From the NCBI GenBank assembly GCA_028869725.1, contig JAGWRJ010000518.1, positions 1 through 10,078 of the forward strand: DNA of 10,078 nt. The letters run 5' to 3'. Position numbers and translations under genes: made by a program. The notes below the pieces were generated by a model. The model saw only the letters and a program-made list of their open reading frames with translations. It ran no database searches and was not told the DNA's origin. Of the stretch, positions 1 through 6,583 are shown piece by piece. Position 1 is the first letter of the stretch, and the number at the start of each line of letters is the position of its first letter. Source of the stretch: Alphaproteobacteria bacterium (GTDB lineage: Bacteria; Pseudomonadota; Alphaproteobacteria; Micropepsales; Micropepsaceae).

Positions 1-18
1 CCGATCCAGCGCGCGCAT
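1..18 (-). CDS. Possible first codons of the next operon gene (partial, lpxK expected)
   Basis: An ATG at 18 on the minus strand opens a frame (M-R-A-L-D-R) that runs off the left edge. It lies 21 bases after the waaA stop, with a GGAG stretch about 13 bases upstream, which is rather far for a ribosome binding site. In many Gram-negative genomes waaA is followed by lpxK (lipid A 4'-kinase), so that is the positional expectation. Six codons cannot identify a protein and these six do not show an LpxK signature, so the identity is inference and even the start is tentative. Confidence 0.25.
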
Positions 19-39
19 AGGTCGTTGCGGCTCCAGAAC

Positions 40-1329
40 TCAGGCGCGCGCATCCGCCCCCACCTCCTGTAACGCACGCTCCACGGCGCGTGCGGTCAGT
101 GCGACCGCTCCGGCGAGCGCCAGCGCGCCCGTCTCGGCTCGTGCACCAATCGTGGCGGCGTAGTCTGCATCCGCCAGAAGTTGGGTGGCCACTTCCAAGA
201 TTTGCGCTTCGCTTTTGACGCGGCCGAACCCCTGCATGCCAAAGACGCTCTCATAGGCATCGGCAAAGTTTTCCGTGAAGGGGCCTGCAAGCACCGGGCA
301 GCGCAAGCGTGCCGGCTCCAGCGGATTTTGCCCGCCATGCGGGACAAGGCTGCCACCAACAAAGGCAAGACGGGCCACTCGATAGAACAGGCCCAGCTCT
401 CCCATGGTATCGGCGATATAGATCGCCGTATCGGAGCCTGGCAGCTGACCCTGCGCGCGCCGTACGGCAGATCGGGGGCCGCTTTGCACCACAAGCTCTT
501 CGCCGCGCTCCGGATGGCGGGGCGCGATAATGGTCAGAAGTCGTGGATAGGAACGACGAAGGCGGTCGTGGACGGCAAGGATCATCGCCTCTTCGCCAGG
601 ATGAGTTTGCGCGGCCAGAAATACGGGCCGGTCCATTATGGCGCGCCGCAGGTCGTCGAGAGCCGCCGGATCCGCTGGTAAGGGCGTGGCATCGGCCTTA
701 AGGCTGCCGGTAATCTGTACGCGCGTAGCACCAAGAAGACGCAGACGCTCGGCCGTGCGTGCATCCTGCACGAGGCACAAGTCGTAGGCATTCATCAGGA
801 CAGCTGCACTGCGCCGGGCGCGATACCAGCCCTTGAAGGAGCGCTCTGACATCCGCCCATTGACCAGTGCCAGCGGGATGTTGCGACGCTTGGCCTCGAT
901 CAGGGTATTGGGCCAGATTTCCGAGTCGATGAAGAGGGCGATCTGGGGACGCCAGTGGTCCAGAAAGCGCGCGATCGAACTGGGTGTATCCACTGCTGCG
1001 AACTGATGAAGGACCCCTGGTGGCAGACGTGTGCGCAGGACCTGAGCACTTGTCAGCGTACCGCTAGTGACGAGCACATGGCGGCCTTCGCGACCAATAA
1101 GAGCGTCAATGAGAGGCAGGGCAGCGAGAGATTCGCCCACGCTTGCACCGTGAAGCCAGATCAGCGTTCCTTCGGGCCTCGGTACAACCGTATAGCCGAG
1201 CCGTTCGGCCATGCGTCCGGGATCTTCCTTGCCACGGAGCATGCGCTGACGCAGCAGTATCGGAACGAGCGGCGTCGCAACGCGCGACAGCAGGCGATAG
1301 GCGATAAGACCGACAGTCAGAGTGCGCAT
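40..1329 (-). CDS. waaA: 3-deoxy-D-manno-octulosonic acid (Kdo) transferase
   Basis: WaaA (KdtA) transfers Kdo from CMP-Kdo to the lipid IVA precursor on the cytoplasmic face of the inner membrane, the first core step of lipopolysaccharide synthesis. The 429-residue product has the usual family length. A hydrophobic N-terminal stretch (about residues 3-28) fits the single membrane anchor. The segment WLHGASVGES (58-67) carries the conserved catalytic-base Glu, here E66. DSEIWPN (135-141), THPGEE (242-247), APRHPER (269-275) and FVGGSLVPHGGQNPLEP (323-339) are the characteristic acceptor- and CMP-Kdo-binding blocks of this GT-B fold enzyme. The ATG at 1329 lies five bases after the ABC exporter stop, so the two are co-transcribed and probably translationally coupled; a Shine-Dalgarno match is weak. 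Whether it adds one, two or more Kdo residues cannot be read from the sequence. Confidence 0.96.
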   Translation of the reverse strand: MRTLTVGLIAYRLLSRVATPLVPILLRQRMLRGKEDPGRMAERLGYTVVPRPEGTLIWLHGASVGESLAALPLIDALIGREGRHVLVTSGTLTSAQVLRTRLPPGVLHQFAAVDTPSSIARFLDHWRPQIALFIDSEIWPNTLIEAKRRNIPLALVNGRMSERSFKGWYRARRSAAVLMNAYDLCLVQDARTAERLRLLGATRVQITGSLKADATPLPADPAALDDLRRAIMDRPVFLAAQTHPGEEAMILAVHDRLRRSYPRLLTIIAPRHPERGEELVVQSGPRSAVRRAQGQLPGSDTAIYIADTMGELGLFYRVARLAFVGGSLVPHGGQNPLEPARLRCPVLAGPFTENFADAYESVFGMQGFGRVKSEAQILEVATQLLADADYAATIGARAETGALALAGAVALTARAVERALQEVGADARA

Positions 1330-1334
1330 CGCGT

Positions 1335-3167
1335 TCAGCCGGACACCCGCTCCTCCTCGAAGCCATGTTGGTACAGGCGCGCATAGAGGCCTTTGCGTGC
1401 CAGCAGCTCGCTATGGCTGCCGGATTCGGCGACACGGCCGTGGTCCAGCACAAAGATGCAATCGGCATCGAGTACAGTGGAGAGGCGATGGGCGATGACG
1501 AGGGTAGTGCGTCCGCGCATCAGTTCGCCGAGCGCATCCTGCACCTGCCGTTCGCTTTCGCTGTCGAGCGCACTTGTTGCTTCATCCAGCAGCAGGATCG
1601 GTGCGTTGCGAACCATGGCGCGGGCGATGGCAATCCGTTGACGTTGGCCTCCGGAGAGCTTGAGGCCACCTTCGCCGACACGGGTTTCATACCCGTCGCT
1701 CATGGCCATGATGAAATCGTGCGCCGCTGCAGTATTAGCGGCCGCCATGATCTCGTCCCGGCTCGCATCCTGACGGCCCAGGGCGATATTTTCTGCAATG
1801 GTCGCGTCGAATAAAATCGGCTCCTGGGTGACGAGCGCGATGTGCGCACGCAACGAGGCTAGCGTCAGATCGCGAATGTCGTGTCCATCGATACGAATGG
1901 CGCCGCCATCCACGTCGTAAAAGCGCAGCAGAAGATTGAACAGAGTCGATTTGCCGGCACCCGAGGGCCCTACGAGGGCGATCTTTTGTCCTGGTGCAAT
2001 GGAAAAACTGACGTCATCAACAGCCGGGATTGCAGCATCGCCATGATAGGAAAAGCGCACCTGATCGAAAGTGATCGCACCACCGCCATGGGCAATGGCG
2101 AGTGCCTTGGCCGAGGAACGGTCGACGATGCTGGGGCGGGCATCGATCACCTCGAATATGCGCGTGGCGGCGGAGAGCCCTTCTGCAGCAACGGTCCAGA
2201 GCTGGGTCAGATTGCGTACCGGTTGCTGGGCGAGCAGCATGGCGGCAAGGAAGGCCGCGAAATGCCCCAATGTGAGATGGCCATGCAGCCCCTCCCAGCC
2301 GGCGTAGAAAATGGTGAAGGCGATTACCAGGCCGCCGAACAGGTCGGTCGCCGGTACTGCTGCGGCCCGTGCGCGCACGGTACGCAACAGAAAGCGCAGA
2401 CGTTGCGAGATCTGGGCATCGGCCATGGCAGAAGCGTAGGTTTCAAGGCCATAGGCCTTGATGATCCGCCGCCCCGCCAGCGCTTCGCTCAGCGTCGTGG
2501 AAAAATTGCTCGTTTCCTGCATGCCACGGTCGACAGACTTGCGGATCGAGCGGCCAAGTGCCTGGGTCACCCAGGCGACAGCAGGCAGCACCACCAGTGA
2601 GATCAGCGTCAGCTGCCAGTCCATCACCAGCATGACAATCATCAGGCCGATCAGCGTCAGTAGTTCCTTGCCAAGTCCTGCGACGCCGCGCGCCAGAGAA
2701 TTGCGCAGGAGTTGGGCGTCGTACAGAAATTTGGATACCACCTCGCCTGAGTGCACGGCATTCAGAGAGGTCAGATCAAGGTGGATCTGGGCGCGAAACA
2801 TGTCACGCTGGGTATCGGCGACAATGCGTTCTGCCAGGCCATTGACGAGCGCCTGTTCCACAAAGCCGCTGATCGATCGCACGATGACCACCGCCACGAT
2901 CGCCAGGGGGATCAGCACCAGCATGTCGGCGCGCTTCTGGGTAAAGATCAGATCCAGCGCCGGCTGAACCAGATAACTCAGCAGAGGTGTCGAGGCGGAG
3001 GTGACAAGCATGGCGACGACCGCGAAGGACAGCGTGGTCAGGTGCCGGCGCACGTAGTCGCGCCCGAGACGGACGATCATCGTCCACTGGCCTTTAGCGG
3101 GTGAGACCGGCTGTGCCAAAACCGCGGACTGGTGGCGGTCGGCGGCATTCGTGGGAAGCTGCGCCAT
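1335..3167 (-). CDS. msbA: MsbA-like lipid exporter, ABC half-transporter (permease plus ATPase)
   Basis: This is a fused transmembrane-domain/nucleotide-binding-domain ABC exporter of the MsbA type, which as a homodimer flips lipid A-core (or other lipids) across the inner membrane. In the 610-residue version reported, six membrane segments fill about residues 42-330. The ATPase domain has Walker A GPSGAGKST (400-408), Q-loop Q448, signature LSGGQ (504-508), Walker B ILLLDE (524-529), D-loop SALD (532-535) and switch H560, so it looks fully active. Its place directly before waaA supports an LPS substrate, but the ATPase domain alone does not separate MsbA from other lipid or drug exporters. 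The start is uncertain. ATG codons lie at 3227 (630 aa, close behind DUF4170 but with no good ribosome site), 3167 (610 aa) and 3080 (581 aa, preceded by AAAGG ten bases upstream and closest to the 582 aa of E. coli MsbA). Confidence 0.9.
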   Translation of the reverse strand: MAQLPTNAADRHQSAVLAQPVSPAKGQWTMIVRLGRDYVRRHLTTLSFAVVAMLVTSASTPLLSYLVQPALDLIFTQKRADMLVLIPLAIVAVVIVRSISGFVEQALVNGLAERIVADTQRDMFRAQIHLDLTSLNAVHSGEVVSKFLYDAQLLRNSLARGVAGLGKELLTLIGLMIVMLVMDWQLTLISLVVLPAVAWVTQALGRSIRKSVDRGMQETSNFSTTLSEALAGRRIIKAYGLETYASAMADAQISQRLRFLLRTVRARAAAVPATDLFGGLVIAFTIFYAGWEGLHGHLTLGHFAAFLAAMLLAQQPVRNLTQLWTVAAEGLSAATRIFEVIDARPSIVDRSSAKALAIAHGGGAITFDQVRFSYHGDAAIPAVDDVSFSIAPGQKIALVGPSGAGKSTLFNLLLRFYDVDGGAIRIDGHDIRDLTLASLRAHIALVTQEPILFDATIAENIALGRQDASRDEIMAAANTAAAHDFIMAMSDGYETRVGEGGLKLSGGQRQRIAIARAMVRNAPILLLDEATSALDSESERQVQDALGELMRGRTTLVIAHRLSTVLDADCIFVLDHGRVAESGSHSELLARKGLYARLYQHGFEEERVSG

Positions 3168-3243
3168 AGTGGATGGCTCATAGCATGGGCACGACGCACT
3201 GCGCGAGGCGCGGCTGGGGCGGGCCATGATTGGGGCTTTGCCC

Positions 3244-3477
3244 TTAATGGGTCTCGGGCTCAAGCAGCTTGTGCAGATGGACCACAAAATAGCGCATCTG
3301 GGCATTGTCGACCGTGGCCTGAGCCTTGGCCCGCCAGGCTTTCAGGGCCGAGTTGTAGTTGGGGTAGACGCCGACGATGTCGAGCGCGGACAGATCCTTG
3401 AATTCGCTTGAATCCGGCGAGACCACCTCTCCTCCAAAAACCAGATGCAGCAGCTGTTTGGATGCGGGTTTGCTCAT
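3244..3477 (-). CDS. DUF4170 family protein
   Basis: A 77-residue soluble protein with no signal peptide or membrane segment. The block LHLVFGGEV followed by the segment ending DIVGVYPNYNSALKAW and, later, AQMRYFVVHLHKLLEP is typical of the DUF4170 family, which occurs in Alphaproteobacteria beside cysQ and LPS genes; no biochemical function is established that I know of. The ATG at 3477 is preceded by a good ribosome binding site (GAGGA, about four to five bases away), and only ten bases separate it from the cysQ stop, so it belongs to the same transcript. The stop at 3244 is followed by a small GGGC-AAA-GCCC hairpin on the minus strand (3233-3243). Family assignment is confident; the role is unknown. 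Confidence 0.88.
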   Translation of the reverse strand: MSKPASKQLLHLVFGGEVVSPDSSEFKDLSALDIVGVYPNYNSALKAWRAKAQATVDNAQMRYFVVHLHKLLEPETH

Positions 3478-3487
3478 GGAGTCCTCA

Positions 3488-4300
3488 TTATTTTGGCAGT
3501 GGCGTGGCCTTCAGTCGTTCAAGCAACGCCGCGTGCAGGGTGGGCCCCGCGCAGACGAAGGGCGCCAGTTTGGCGGTGGGGCCATTATAGCGGAACGGAC
3601 GGCCAGAATGGTCGCTGACCCGCCCACCGGCTTCGGTGACGATCACGTCGGCGGCCGCCAGATCCCACTCATGCTTAGCAGACTGTACCAGAGCGGCATC
3701 GAATCGACCCGACGCCACCAGGGCCATCCGATAGGCAATAGAACTGCGGTTTTCAACGTGCATCTGCGGCCAGGCTGGCAGTGGGGGAATATGCCACTGC
3801 GGATCACGGAAAATGGCCTGGCCAGCAAGCATGCGGCAGCCCGCGATGCTCACCTGATCGCTTACCCGAATCGGCGTACCGTTCAGCTGTGCCCCAAGGC
3901 CACGGGCGGCCAGAAAGAATTCGTCAAGGATCGGGTTAAACACGACGCCGCAGAGCGGACGGCCGTCATGGACCACGGCGGCGCAGATGGTGAACTGCGG
4001 GCGATGCCTGATGAATGCGCTTGTGCCATCAATGGGATCGACAATGAAAAGTGTTTCTGCACTCAGCCGTGCCTTGTCATCGGCACTTTCTTCCGACAGC
4101 CAGGCATAGTCCGGCCGGGCTGGTCGAAGTCGCTCTTCCAGCAGCGTGTTGATCGCCAGGTCGGCCTCACTGACGGGTGAGCCGCCTTTCTTGTTCCAGG
4201 TCTTGAGCGTACCGCCAAAGTGGCTGCGGGCCAGCGCACCTGCCTCGCGTACCGTCTGTTCGAGCAGGCGCAGATCGGCCGCGAGATCAGGCACCGGCAA
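3488..4300 (-). CDS. cysQ: 3'(2'),5'-bisphosphate nucleotidase, inositol monophosphatase family
   Basis: CysQ hydrolyses 3'-phosphoadenosine 5'-phosphate (PAP) to AMP and phosphate in the cytoplasm, removing an inhibitory by-product of sulfate assimilation. The 270-residue protein has the ordered Mg2+-dependent phosphatase motifs: SPVSEAD (41-47), LSEES with metal-binding E70/E71 (68-72), VDPIDGT with D88 and D91 (87-93), and EWDLAAAD with D213 (211-218) followed by EAGG. The family also includes inositol monophosphatases and fructose-1,6-bisphosphatases; CysQ is preferred because of the neighbouring DUF4170 gene and overall similarity. The start appears to be a TTG at 4300: GAGGG lies eight bases upstream, whereas the alternative GTG at 4294 is 14 bases from it. 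Either start overlaps the pmbA stop (14 or 8 bases), implying translational coupling. Confidence 0.92.
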   Translation of the reverse strand: MPVPDLAADLRLLEQTVREAGALARSHFGGTLKTWNKKGGSPVSEADLAINTLLEERLRPARPDYAWLSEESADDKARLSAETLFIVDPIDGTSAFIRHRPQFTICAAVVHDGRPLCGVVFNPILDEFFLAARGLGAQLNGTPIRVSDQVSIAGCRMLAGQAIFRDPQWHIPPLPAWPQMHVENRSSIAYRMALVASGRFDAALVQSAKHEWDLAAADVIVTEAGGRVSDHSGRPFRYNGPTAKLAPFVCAGPTLHAALLERLKATPLPK

Positions 4301-5630
4301 TGGTCATGCCCTCGACGCGCAGCGTCGGCGCGTTGGTCCCGTACCGGAATTCCAGATCGTTCGCCGGAGTCAACTGGCGGAACATGTCCTTGAGGTTTCC
4401 AGCAATCGTTACGCCAGAGACAGGATAGCGGATCTCGCCACTCTCGATCCAGAAACCGCTGGCGCCACGGCTATAGTCGCCGGTGACGGCATTGACGCCC
4501 ATGCCCATCAGTTCGGTAACGTAGAAACCGTCCTTGATATCTGCGATCAGCTGTGCCCGATCAAGTTGTCCCGGCTCCATGTAGAGGTTGGTCGGAGCCG
4601 GTGCCGGTGGTCCGCTGGTGCCACGTGCTGCATGACCGGTCGTTGTCAGGCCCAGCTGGCGTGCACTGGCGCAGTCGAGCAGCCAGGACGTCAGAACGCC
4701 CTTGTCGATCAGATTCTGGCGACGATTGCGTACGCCTTCGCCATCAAAGGGTTTTGAGCGCAGCCCGCGCATACGATGCGGATCATCGACAATCGTGATG
4801 GACGGAGCGAACACCTCGCTGCCGAGTCTGTCCTTCAGAAAGCTGACGCCACGCGCGATGGCTGAGCCCGAAATTGCGCTGACAAAGTGACCGAGCAGGC
4901 CCCCGGCGACGCGCGGATCGAAAATCACGGGCAGGGTCGCCGATTTTGCCTTGCGGGGATTGAGACGGGCGACAGCGCGTTCGCCAGCCCTGCATCCTAC
5001 GACACTGACCGATTCAAGATCGCTCGCGTGGCGGGCGCTGACCCCGTCATAGTCGCGTTCCATGCCGGTTCCTTCGCCAGCCAGCACCGAAACGCCGAGA
5101 CTGCTGCTGGTGGCGGCGTACTGACCGAAAAATCCCTCGCTGGTGGCAAGCGCGATTGCGGTGCGGCCAAAGGAGGCTCCGCCGCCCTCGGAATTGGTAA
5201 CGCCGGGCACGGCCATGGCGGCGGCCTCGATGTCCTTGGCGCGTGCAATCAGCGTCTCGACCGCCGGTTCGCCGGCGTCCTCGAGATCCAGGAAGGGGAC
5301 CTTGGTGGCCAGAAGCTCGGCGGGCGCAAGTCCGGCATAGGGATCTTCCGGGGCGAGGCGGGCCATGGCCACCGCCCGTTCGGGAAGGCCGTCCACCGCC
5401 TCACGCGCCAGATCGCTCGAGGATACGAAGGCGACCCGCTGGCCGACAAAGACCCGCAGTCCCAGATGTCGGCTTTCGGAACGTTCCACATCTTCCAGCT
5501 TGCCCAGCCGGTAGGAGACCCCGGAGGCGGTACTGTTCACGATGAGGGCGTCGGCCGCATCAGCGCCAGCGGCGCGGGCCGCGGCGATCAGATGCGCAAG
5601 AAGGTCCTGGGCGGTGTCGGGTATTGTCAC
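4287..5630 (-). CDS. pmbA: TldD/PmbA family protein, PmbA (TldE)-like subunit
   Basis: PmbA/TldE pairs with TldD to form a metalloprotease that trims unstructured peptides, for example leader removal in microcin B17 maturation and CcdA degradation in E. coli. The 447 residues show the family's central block PVIFDPRVAGGLLGHFVSAI (234-253), PFDGEGV (294-300) and the C-terminal run GDYSRGASGFWIESGEI (384-400) with YPVSGVTIAGNL (402-413). No HExxxH zinc motif is present anywhere, which marks it as the TldE/PmbA type rather than the catalytic TldD; a TldD partner is not in this window. The chosen start is GTG at 5630, four bases after the MAPEG stop, with the protein beginning ahead of a typical helical N-terminus. 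An ATG at 5693 would overlap the MAPEG gene by 59 bases and add an atypical Trp/Leu-rich extension. No clear Shine-Dalgarno site precedes the GTG, so coupling to the upstream gene is likely. Confidence 0.92.
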   Translation of the reverse strand: MTIPDTAQDLLAHLIAAARAAGADAADALIVNSTASGVSYRLGKLEDVERSESRHLGLRVFVGQRVAFVSSSDLAREAVDGLPERAVAMARLAPEDPYAGLAPAELLATKVPFLDLEDAGEPAVETLIARAKDIEAAAMAVPGVTNSEGGGASFGRTAIALATSEGFFGQYAATSSSLGVSVLAGEGTGMERDYDGVSARHASDLESVSVVGCRAGERAVARLNPRKAKSATLPVIFDPRVAGGLLGHFVSAISGSAIARGVSFLKDRLGSEVFAPSITIVDDPHRMRGLRSKPFDGEGVRNRRQNLIDKGVLTSWLLDCASARQLGLTTTGHAARGTSGPPAPAPTNLYMEPGQLDRAQLIADIKDGFYVTELMGMGVNAVTGDYSRGASGFWIESGEIRYPVSGVTIAGNLKDMFRQLTPANDLEFRYGTNAPTLRVEGMTIAGA

Positions 5631-5634
5631 GGTC

Positions 5635-6060
5635 TCAGGAAGCCACAGCCAAAGGCACGATCGCAAGCCAAAGCAGTGCGACAATCCCGACAATGTAGGC
5701 CAAAAAGGTCAGGACCATGCCCACAAGGCGCATGGTCGAGGGCCCCTCGTTGCGGGACAATGCGATGCCGTGAAGGACACGGCCAAGCGTGAGGGGCAGG
5801 CCGACGGCGTGCAGGATCCACACCGGGCTTCCCAGAGAACTCAGCCCCAGCATCAGAATGAGGGCCATAGGGGTATACTCGGTGTTGTTGGCGTGGGCCC
5901 TTAGCGGGCGGCCAAGCTCGGGCAGGCCGCCATCGCCAATGCCGACCTTGGTCTTCACGCGGGCGCGCACCACCAGCACGCCCAGAGCAAGCATGATGAG
6001 GGCGTTGACGGCAGCATAGATGGCGAACAGGTGGAACGGGTCGGACAGAACACCAGACAT
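5635..6060 (-). CDS. MAPEG family integral membrane protein
   Basis: A 141-residue protein of the MAPEG superfamily (membrane-associated proteins in eicosanoid and glutathione metabolism), bacterial YecN-like branch. Four hydrophobic segments are visible at about residues 10-31, 60-77, 79-99 and 110-136. The diagnostic motif RAHANNTEYTPMAL (54-67) matches the family consensus R-x-H-x-N-x-x-E-Y-x-P that follows the first cytoplasmic loop; in studied members it helps bind glutathione. The substrate in bacteria is mostly unknown, so only a possible glutathione-linked transferase or peroxidase role can be suggested. The ATG at 6060 is preferred over one at 6078 because GGGAG lies about eight bases before it. 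It is the first gene of the minus-strand run and stops four bases before the pmbA start. Confidence 0.9.
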   Translation of the reverse strand: MSGVLSDPFHLFAIYAAVNALIMLALGVLVVRARVKTKVGIGDGGLPELGRPLRAHANNTEYTPMALILMLGLSSLGSPVWILHAVGLPLTLGRVLHGIALSRNEGPSTMRLVGMVLTFLAYIVGIVALLWLAIVPLAVAS

Positions 6061-6089
6061 CGTGAATCTCCCAGCCAAAACGGGGCGCC

Positions 6090-6118
6090 ATGTGACGGCC
6101 CCGCACGAATAAGGTCAA
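6090..6118 (-). promoter_or_regulatory. Candidate promoter for the MAPEG-pmbA-cysQ-msbA-waaA run
   Basis: Reading the minus strand, TTGACC (6118-6113) is a five-of-six match to the -35 consensus. Seventeen bases further on, TCACAT (6095-6090) is only a three-of-six -10 match. It lies 30 bases before the MAPEG start, the right place for the first promoter of a closely packed operon. The -10 element is weak, so this is a candidate only. Confidence 0.3.
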
Positions 6119-6394
6119 GCGGGACGAGGTGAAAGATCCGCTGCAAAAGGGCTTATCCGGCCTTACGCTGACGCGGTGGCCTTCCTGGCGGCGGCAGCAC
6201 CCGTGCGGCTTGAAAGAATCCCGGTCTCAAGGTGGGCGCGACGCTTCGCCCGTCATGCTTCTACCCGGAGTGTTGACGGCGGGGGCGGACTCGCTGGGGC
6301 TGATGCAGAGTCGCCGCTCGTGACAGACGATGCATATGTGAAAATGCTGAAGAATGTCGCCGCTGATCCGCAAGGGTGAGAGGCTATGCGGGTT

Positions 6395-6419
6395 CTGGCG
6401 TGAAAAAGGCGACCGCCAG
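6395..6419. other. Hairpin in the MAPEG-ubiD gap
   Basis: CTGGCG (6395-6400) and CGCCAG (6414-6419) form a perfect 6-bp inverted repeat around a 13-base loop that is A-rich on the plus strand. Just before it on the plus strand, GGGTGAGAGG precedes ATG at 6386 and a five-codon frame (M-R-V-L-A, stop). That could mimic a leader peptide, but nothing suitable lies downstream on the plus strand. There is no T-run, so it is not a standard intrinsic terminator. Confidence 0.35.
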
Positions 6420-6453
6420 GTGCCGGTCCGTTGTCGATTTTGGCGGGTCGCAG

Positions 6454-6489
6454 CAGTGTGAACCAGTACGACAGTGTGAACCAGTACGA
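6454..6489. repeat. Exact tandem duplication, 2 x 18 bp
   Basis: The unit CAGTGTGAACCAGTACGA occurs at 6454-6471 and again without a gap at 6472-6489, with no mismatch. It is the only perfect direct repeat of this length I noticed in the window. Eighteen bases is a whole number of codons, so it would not shift a frame, and it lies in a region without a convincing gene, about 85 bases beyond the ubiD stop. It could be replication slippage, a paired protein-binding site, or a remnant of a mobile element. Confidence 0.9.
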
Positions 6490-6549
6490 GCCTGGGTTTG
6501 CTCACCTTTATACCGTTGAGGGGCAGATACGATTGGTGCCAGCCTGCGT

Positions 6550-6583
6550 CCATCTGAGCAAGCCTCGGTGGTTCACCAGATGG
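6550..6583 (-). other. Compact three-helix structure spanning the ubiD stop codon
   Basis: CCATCTG (6550-6556) and CAGATGG (6577-6583) are a perfect 7-bp inverted repeat. Using the outer six pairs, the minus-strand transcript can also form GGTG-AAC-CACC (four pairs) and GAG-GCTTG-CTC (three pairs) between the arms, giving a 34-base three-way junction with every junction base paired. The ubiD TGA falls in the first inner hairpin. No T-run follows, so it is not a classical terminator; a role in transcript 3'-end stability or Rho-dependent ending is only a guess. Confidence 0.45.

Larger units (their letters stand above)
6061..6572. other. 512-base gap with no supportable gene
   Basis: Between the MAPEG start and the ubiD stop no frame has a recognisable protein. 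Three open frames cover it: minus-strand 6592-6227 (121 codons, Cys- and His-rich, beginning inside ubiD), plus-strand 6176-6379 (67 codons from a GTG, no ribosome site) and plus-strand 6129-6323. None shows a family motif, and the codon third positions are less G+C-biased than in the flanking genes. On the minus strand a short frame ending at the TAA at 6163 encodes an Ala/Lys-rich tail that resembles a protein C-terminus; it is closed upstream by a TGA at 6253 and could be the end of a decayed gene. The gap also holds the candidate operon promoter, an 18-bp tandem repeat and a hairpin, listed separately. Confidence 0.6.

Noticed and set aside
1881..2600. Plus-strand open frame (239 codons) opposite the ABC exporter
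   Set aside because: Antisense of the ATPase and membrane domains; no motif or start signal of its own.
5631..5693. Longer PmbA start at ATG 5693
   Set aside because: It would overlap the MAPEG gene by 59 bases and add a Trp/Leu/Cys-rich extension not seen in the family.
4887..5792. Long plus-strand open frame (301 codons) opposite pmbA
   Set aside because: It is an antisense shadow in G+C-rich DNA: no family motif, no ribosome site, Gly/Arg-rich low-quality composition, and the opposite strand encodes a clear PmbA protein.
6145..6165. Terminator-like AAGG...CCTT with a short T-run on the minus strand
   Set aside because: Only four clean base pairs, with a bulge, and no established gene ending just before it.
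6176..6379. Plus-strand 67-codon frame starting at GTG
   Set aside because: It ends in a plausible helix but has no ribosome site, no recognisable family and a low-complexity Gly/Ala centre; could be real, but cannot be supported.
6454..6489. Start of a CRISPR array or an iteron-type origin
   Set aside because: Only two copies, directly adjacent without spacers, and no cas or replication-initiator gene nearby.
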